A model generated the notes under the pieces. The model had not been told where the DNA came from, made no database searches, and saw only the letters and a list, made by a program, of their open reading frames with translations. A stretch of 9,657 nucleotides of DNA, taken from contig DUWJ01000230.1 of assembly GCA_012842765.1 (NCBI GenBank), positions 1-9,657 of the forward strand, read 5' to 3'. Positions 5,628 through 9,657 of the stretch are shown here, piece by piece. The translations under genes were made by a program, and so were the position numbers. The number at the start of each line of letters is the position of its first letter. Position 1 is the stretch's first letter. The stretch comes from Bacillota bacterium. Lineage in GTDB: Bacteria; Bacillota; DTU025.

Positions 5628-7745
5628 GTGAAACACCAACTACGCACTCACCTTGCCACAGCGCTGGCAACGCTGTGCTTGTTGGCAGTATCCGCTGGCG
5701 CTCTAGGCTCATCCGTTACTTTGCTAGATGGAACCACGTACGATGCAGATCTAGTAGGTTTCTTCACCTTTGATGGAGTGGACCATTTCGTCTTCCGACT
5801 GACCGACGGATATCTCATGGCCTGTCCTCGATCTGACGTGATGCTGATACAAGTGAGCCAATCATCCATGGGCAGCACCCAGGTTGGACAGCAGGTACCG
5901 CCCCCAGCTATTGCCATCCCTTCGACGCCAATATCGGGTCCATTGTTCGAACTCTCCGGCATATGGAGCGCTGACCTCAACGGATTCGGCGGTGAGATCA
6001 GGATCGAACAGAGCGGTACAACACTCTCTGGTAGCGTCTTCGGAGACACCTTGGCAAACGGCAGAGTGTCACCTGACGGCTTAGTCGCCTTCGAACGAAT
6101 AGTCGGCAGCGGCAATCAGGTGTATTGTGGCACGGTCTCGCGGGATGCATCAGGAAACTTGATCATGGAAGGAACCTTCGACTGCAATATCACAGGCGGA
6201 AAAGGTCTTCCCTGGCATGCAGTGTTGACGAAGCCTTCCGCGGGGTCGCCATCGGCTCAGCTTCCGACAACACAGCCAAGCCAACCCGCAGTCCCGCCAG
6301 CGCTCGAGCCAAGCTACTTGCAAGCAGAACGTGAACCCAACTATAATATCGCAACCGCAAATCCAATAGCCATTAATACAAATGTCACAGGCGCCATCTC
6401 CACAGATGGTGATATTGACATGTACAAGGTTACGGTGACCACACATGGAACTTTCCACGTGACATGTACACAGCCCGCAGATTTCTTCATGGCAATACTG
6501 AATGAAGCGGGAAGTCAGATCGCCGGAGGTGATCTGGGAAGCAGCGGGACAACAATGGTGCTCAATGCCGACGTTTTTGAACCAGGCAACTACTATATAC
6601 TCGTACGCGGATACTCAGGCAACATCAAGTCTGATACCCCTTACACCCTTAGGGCAGAGTTTCGGGAAGCCCGTGATGCCTTCGAGCCCAACGACAACGT
6701 TAACCTGGCATCGGCAGTCGTCTCCGGAAGGCAGTTCGATTCCTTCATCTATAGGCCCGGGGACATCGATTACTACAGCGTCAGTGTTTCTGGACCCGCC
6801 ACCATCAAAGTGACGTCTACACAGCCGGCCGACTACTACCTCTCCATCGTGGACAGTTCCGGCACAAAGGAGCTCTACGGCGGCGACTTAGGAAGCAAAG
6901 GAACTAACATGCTTCTTGAAGGGGACGTATACGACCCGGGAACCTACTACGTAGTGATGCGCGGGTACAACAAGGACATATACGAAATGCACACTCCCTA
7001 CACCATGACCATAACCGTTACGCACGGAGGTACTGACAGATTCGAGCCGAACGACACGCCTGGGCAGGCCGCAGTGCCGCCTCTTGGGCAAACCTTCGCA
7101 GCGTTCATATCCCGCCCGGGCGACCTAGATTACTACAAAGTGGACATCGCTGGACCATCTCAGGTTGTGGCAGAATCTGACCAACCAGTTGACTTGCATC
7201 TCTCCCTCATTGACCGCGACGGCAAGACAGTACTCCTCGGCGACGACTACGGCCATCCAGGGAACAAGATGGTCCTGACCCATGACATATTCCAGCCTGG
7301 AACGTATTACGTATTGATGCGGGGATATAACACCAACATATACAGCATGCACACCCCTTACAACATGAAGATCACAGTCAAGCCTGCACTGTACGACCCC
7401 GCAGAACCCAATAATTCCGCCAATGAGGCCAAGAGCATTCAGCTAGGACAGCCGGTAACCGGGGTGATCGCAACAGGCACTGATGAGGATTGGTGGCAGT
7501 TCACTGCACCCCTCTTGGGCAAGGTGCGGATAACCTGCACACAGACGGCCGACTTCAGACTCAGAGTCGTGGATGCAACAGGAAAGGAGATAACCAATCA
7601 GGACCTGGGCAACAAGGGAACTCTCATGGACCTCACGTTGCAGCTCACACCACTGACAAGGTATTACGTAGTTGTGCAGCCATACAGCAGCAGTTGCTAT
7701 AACATGTTTGAAGCTTATCAACTCATTGTAGGCTCAGCTATCTAG
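5628..7745 (+). CDS. Exported protein with four tandem PPC-like repeats
   Basis: This 705-residue protein starts at GTG 5628. Residues 1-27 form a Sec signal peptide (K/R early, a hydrophobic core at about 8-24, cleavage near A-L-G-S). Residues 29-76 form a small beta region of the type V-x-L-x-D-G-x-x-Y...P-R-S-D-V. Residues 108-201 form a second beta-rich region (G-x-W...I-E-Q-S-G-x-x-L-x-G-x-V). Residues 202-230 are a Pro/Ser/Gln linker. Four repeats of about 112-116 residues follow, at 234-345, 350-464, 470-585 and 590-702. Each opens with E-P-N and has a D-x-D-x-[YW] turn and a [TD]-Q-x-x-D strand. Repeats 1-3 also have an [EDQ]-P-G-[NT]-Y-Y strand ending in R-G-Y. This is the pattern of bacterial pre-peptidase C-terminal domains. 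No peptidase or other catalytic domain, sortase motif, S-layer domain or C-terminal anchor is seen. It may be a secreted binding or surface protein; its ligand is unknown. Confidence 0.9.
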   Translation: MKHQLRTHLATALATLCLLAVSAGALGSSVTLLDGTTYDADLVGFFTFDGVDHFVFRLTDGYLMACPRSDVMLIQVSQSSMGSTQVGQQVPPPAIAIPSTPISGPLFELSGIWSADLNGFGGEIRIEQSGTTLSGSVFGDTLANGRVSPDGLVAFERIVGSGNQVYCGTVSRDASGNLIMEGTFDCNITGGKGLPWHAVLTKPSAGSPSAQLPTTQPSQPAVPPALEPSYLQAEREPNYNIATANPIAINTNVTGAISTDGDIDMYKVTVTTHGTFHVTCTQPADFFMAILNEAGSQIAGGDLGSSGTTMVLNADVFEPGNYYILVRGYSGNIKSDTPYTLRAEFREARDAFEPNDNVNLASAVVSGRQFDSFIYRPGDIDYYSVSVSGPATIKVTSTQPADYYLSIVDSSGTKELYGGDLGSKGTNMLLEGDVYDPGTYYVVMRGYNKDIYEMHTPYTMTITVTHGGTDRFEPNDTPGQAAVPPLGQTFAAFISRPGDLDYYKVDIAGPSQVVAESDQPVDLHLSLIDRDGKTVLLGDDYGHPGNKMVLTHDIFQPGTYYVLMRGYNTNIYSMHTPYNMKITVKPALYDPAEPNNSANEAKSIQLGQPVTGVIATGTDEDWWQFTAPLLGKVRITCTQTADFRLRVVDATGKEITNQDLGNKGTLMDLTLQLTPLTRYYVVVQPYSSSCYNMFEAYQLIVGSAI
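6327..7733 (+). repeat. Four tandem PPC-like protein repeats
   Basis: Units lie at about 6327-6662, 6675-7019, 7035-7382 and 7395-7733. The middle two are the closest pair, sharing F-E-P-N-D, R-P-G-D-[IL]-D-Y-Y, P-G-T-Y-Y-V and M-R-G-Y-N at equivalent positions and a nearly identical M-H-T-P-Y segment. Unit 1 has drifted moderately. Unit 4 has drifted most and has lost the R-G-Y motif. This points to stepwise internal duplication, with the copy between units 2 and 3 the most recent or the most constrained. Confidence 0.85.
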
Positions 7746-7782
7746 TCAGCTGTCAACAGAAGAAGATGAGATGAACGATGAA

Positions 7783-7813
7783 GCCGCCGCATCCGCGGCG
7801 GCCTTCCTTTTTG
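7783..7813 (+). terminator. Rho-independent terminator after the PPC-repeat gene
   Basis: GCCGCCGC (7783-7790), loop ATCC, GCGGCGGC (7795-7802), then CTTCCTTTTTG. The perfect 8-bp GC stem with a T-rich tail lies 38 nt past the stop. The opposite strand lacks a T-run on the relevant side, so it should not stop the convergent ATPase transcript. Confidence 0.9.
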
Positions 7814-7881
7814 TTTGCCGCATGCTCCCTGCATGGCTCCCCGCCATACCCCATCGTGCATCCAAGCTGTCCGGGACAGAG

Positions 7882-9657
7882 CTACCTCAGCACCTCGTAC
7901 CCGGCATCCTCCACCGCACGAACCAAGTCTGCAGGCTTTGCCGCGTTCCTGTCGTATACGACCCTGGCGGACTTAGCCTCAAGATCAACCTCTGCCGACT
8001 CGACTCCTACTACACCCATAAGAGCACCCTCCACAGCGGCTTTGCAATGCCCGCAACTCATTCCAGCCACGTTGAGCAGAGCCTCACTGTAATCGCCTAC
8101 CATTCCGGCAGCGGCAGCGGATTTCTCCGTGGATCCCGGTCCGGCCACCATGTTCTCCTTGCTATCTGACGTGCTCTTCCTGCCATAGGGCATATTATCT
8201 ACCCCTTTCACCTCTGTCCTGGAGATCCCTCGAGGCCTCTCTTTTCCGAACCCTCTCAATCGCAATGAATTCGAAACTACCGATACCGAGCTCAACGACA
8301 TCGCAGCCCCGGCATACACTGGCGGAAGAACTCCGAAAGCCGCAAGAGGGATCCCAATGGTATTGTAGACAAAGGCCCAGAAAAGATTCTCCTTAATTAT
8401 GGTAATAGTCTTCTTGGCCAGCTTAATGGCATCGAGGAGCTTGCCCAAATTACCCACAATGGTAATATCCGCAGCTTCCATGGCAACATCAGTCCCTGTA
8501 CTCATGGCAACCCCTACATCCGCAGTGGCAAGGGCAGGGGCATCATTTATCCCATCACCCACCATGGCAACGGCAAGCCCAGCCTCCTGCAGCCGTTCAA
8601 CCTCGCGCGCCTTGTCCTCAGGAAGAACCTCAGCCAGGACGTTGGGTTTGGGTATTCCAACACGTTCGGCGATAGCTGCCGCTGTGCGCGCGTTGTCACC
8701 GGTAATCATATATACGTCTATGCCGAGGTCCTGAATCCCCTTGATGGCCTCCACCGAACCCGGCCGTACTTGATCGGCGATTCCATAGACCGCAGCGACC
8801 GCTCCGTCCACCGCCTGAACTACGGCGGTCCGCCCCTCATCTTGCATTCTGGCAACAGAGGCCCCCACAGCGCCTGCGGCAATCAAACTCGTAACCGGGA
8901 CTTCTGAACCAGCCCCATTCGTCTCCTCAGCCGTCCCCGCCACCAGCCCGCTCCCGAACCTGCGCTCGGCTGCAAGCCCTTCACGGTCCACGGATACGCC
9001 AAGTTCATCTAAAAATCGAAGCGTTCCGACGGCAACCTGTCTTCCTTCCACAGTTGCGACGATGCCGCGCCCCGGAACCGTCCTAAACTCGTCGGGCATC
9101 GGAATATCTATCCCTGCCTGCTCAGCCGCTTCTACTATCGCCCTGCCGAGCGGATGCTCTGAAGCCCGTTCAGCAGAAGCGGCGAGTCGAAGCGCCTCTT
9201 CACGCCCGTGAGGTGCAAAGACTTCGACTTCTTCAAGCGACGGCACGCCCGCTGTAATCGTCCCAGTCTTGTCGAGGACTACTGCCTTCACTGAGCTAAG
9301 CCTTTCCAGATGCTCTCCCCCACGTATCAAGATACCCAGCTCGGCGCCACGCCCAGTGGCTACCATGATAGCCGTCGGGGTCGCGAGCCCGAGCGCACAA
9401 GGACACGCGATGACCAGCACAGCCGTGGCGTTCACCAATGCCTGAGACGCGCCTATTCCTGCAGCCATCCATCCTGCAAACGTAACCACAGCCACAACCA
9501 GAACCGCGGGGACGAAATAGTATGACACCACATCCGCCAAACGCTGTATCGGCGCCTTACTTCCCTGCGCTTCTTCCACCATGCGGATAATCTGAGCAAG
9601 CGCAGTCTCCGAGCCCACCCGGGTCGCCCGCATCTTGAGCATCCCGTGGCCGTTGAC
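7882..9657 (-). CDS. copA: Copper-type P1B ATPase, N-terminally cut by the window edge, with C-terminal HMA domain
   Basis: The frame is open to base 9657 and lacks its start. The visible 591 residues (numbered from the edge) begin in the actuator domain, at V-N-G-H-G then A-T-R-V-G...A-Q-x-S-K-A-P-I-Q. C-P-C at 85-87 is the transmembrane metal site. D129-K-T-G-T is the phosphorylation site, S-E-H-P at 166-169 the nucleotide-domain motif, T-G-D-N is at 319-322, and G-D-G-I-N-D-A-P-A is at 367-375. Y-N at 431-432 and M-S-L-S-S at 453-457 in the last two helices fit Cu(I) specificity. It would export copper across the membrane using ATP. Two oddities stand out. An A/G/S/E-rich insert of about 30-40 residues sits in the nucleotide domain (about 229-270). 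A C-terminal CopZ-like HMA domain (G-M-S-C-G-H-C at 532-538) follows a 60-residue linker. The stop at 7882-7884 faces the PPC gene convergently. Confidence 0.95.
   Translation of the reverse strand, partial: VNGHGMLKMRATRVGSETALAQIIRMVEEAQGSKAPIQRLADVVSYYFVPAVLVVAVVTFAGWMAAGIGASQALVNATAVLVIACPCALGLATPTAIMVATGRGAELGILIRGGEHLERLSSVKAVVLDKTGTITAGVPSLEEVEVFAPHGREEALRLAASAERASEHPLGRAIVEAAEQAGIDIPMPDEFRTVPGRGIVATVEGRQVAVGTLRFLDELGVSVDREGLAAERRFGSGLVAGTAEETNGAGSEVPVTSLIAAGAVGASVARMQDEGRTAVVQAVDGAVAAVYGIADQVRPGSVEAIKGIQDLGIDVYMITGDNARTAAAIAERVGIPKPNVLAEVLPEDKAREVERLQEAGLAVAMVGDGINDAPALATADVGVAMSTGTDVAMEAADITIVGNLGKLLDAIKLAKKTITIIKENLFWAFVYNTIGIPLAAFGVLPPVYAGAAMSLSSVSVVSNSLRLRGFGKERPRGISRTEVKGVDNMPYGRKSTSDSKENMVAGPGSTEKSAAAAGMVGDYSEALLNVAGMSCGHCKAAVEGALMGVVGVESAEVDLEAKSARVVYDRNAAKPADLVRAVEDAGYEVLR
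8191..8214 (-). promoter_or_regulatory. Internal ribosome binding site and ATG before the CopZ-like domain
   Basis: Inside the ATPase frame the minus strand reads GAGGTGA (8208-8214), overlapping AAAGGGG (8202-8208), then 8 nt and an in-frame ATG at 8193-8191. Initiation there would give a free 103-residue protein carrying the HMA domain. The pump's last membrane helix is already complete about 25-30 residues before this point, so the stretch has the look of an old intergenic region. A second, tighter candidate is AAGGAG at 8155-8160 before ATG 8151 and GTG 8148. Confidence 0.4.

Noticed and set aside
5315..5773. 152-codon plus-strand frame crossing the start of the PPC-repeat gene
   Set aside because: It overlaps the signal-peptide coding region of the real gene in another frame and lies antisense to the transposase remnant. 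The composition is not protein-like.
6327..7733. CRISPR-like or satellite DNA repeat suggested by the regular spacing
   Set aside because: The periodicity is at protein level, with codon-wise divergence inside an open frame. Units are about 340 nt with no identical DNA repeats or spacers.
7814..7881. Terminator for the ATPase gene on the minus strand
   Set aside because: Only weak inverted repeats are present (for example CATGC/GCATG and CTGTC/GACAG), with no following T-run on that strand.

Overview
The window looks like chromosomal DNA of an anaerobic, moderately GC-rich bacterium, most likely a Bacillota (Clostridia or a related deep lineage). The signs are a split methylmalonyl-CoA mutase of the short clostridial type (about 555 + 141 residues), strong GGAGG/AGGTGA-type Shine-Dalgarno sequences, GTG and probable TTG starts, and an intrinsic terminator. 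The exact taxon cannot be fixed from the sequence alone.

Bases 1-4450 (minus strand) hold a compact cluster for interconverting methylmalonyl-CoA and succinyl-CoA. In order of transcription these are mutase large (catalytic) subunit, B12-binding small subunit, the MeaB GTPase chaperone, methylmalonyl-CoA epimerase, and then, only 15 nt further on, a small secreted glycine-rich protein of unknown function. Gaps of 12, 2, 20 and 15 nt suggest one transcription unit. A TTGACA-type -35 element lies upstream of the mutase. Together the first four products form the epimerase/mutase core of a propionate-forming or propionate-oxidising methylmalonyl pathway.

Bases 4451-5627 carry no intact recognisable gene. 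The right part holds a decayed IS630-family transposase fragment on the minus strand with an in-frame stop and a missing C-terminal half. The left part holds only short unassigned frames, a perfect 7-bp hairpin and an 8-bp inverted repeat.

Bases 5628-7745 (plus strand) encode a 705-residue exported protein: signal peptide, two small beta-rich regions, a proline-rich linker and four tandem PPC-like (pre-peptidase C-terminal) beta-sandwich repeats. A clear rho-independent terminator follows at 7783-7813.

Bases 7882-9657 (minus strand, convergent) encode the C-terminal part of a copper-type P1B ATPase that runs off the right edge. It ends in a CopZ-like heavy-metal-associated domain joined to the pump through a stretch that still looks like a ribosome binding site plus ATG. 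That relic or working internal start is the most interesting local observation. I see no CRISPR array, RNA gene, defence system or prophage, and nothing that I can defend as a new multi-gene system.
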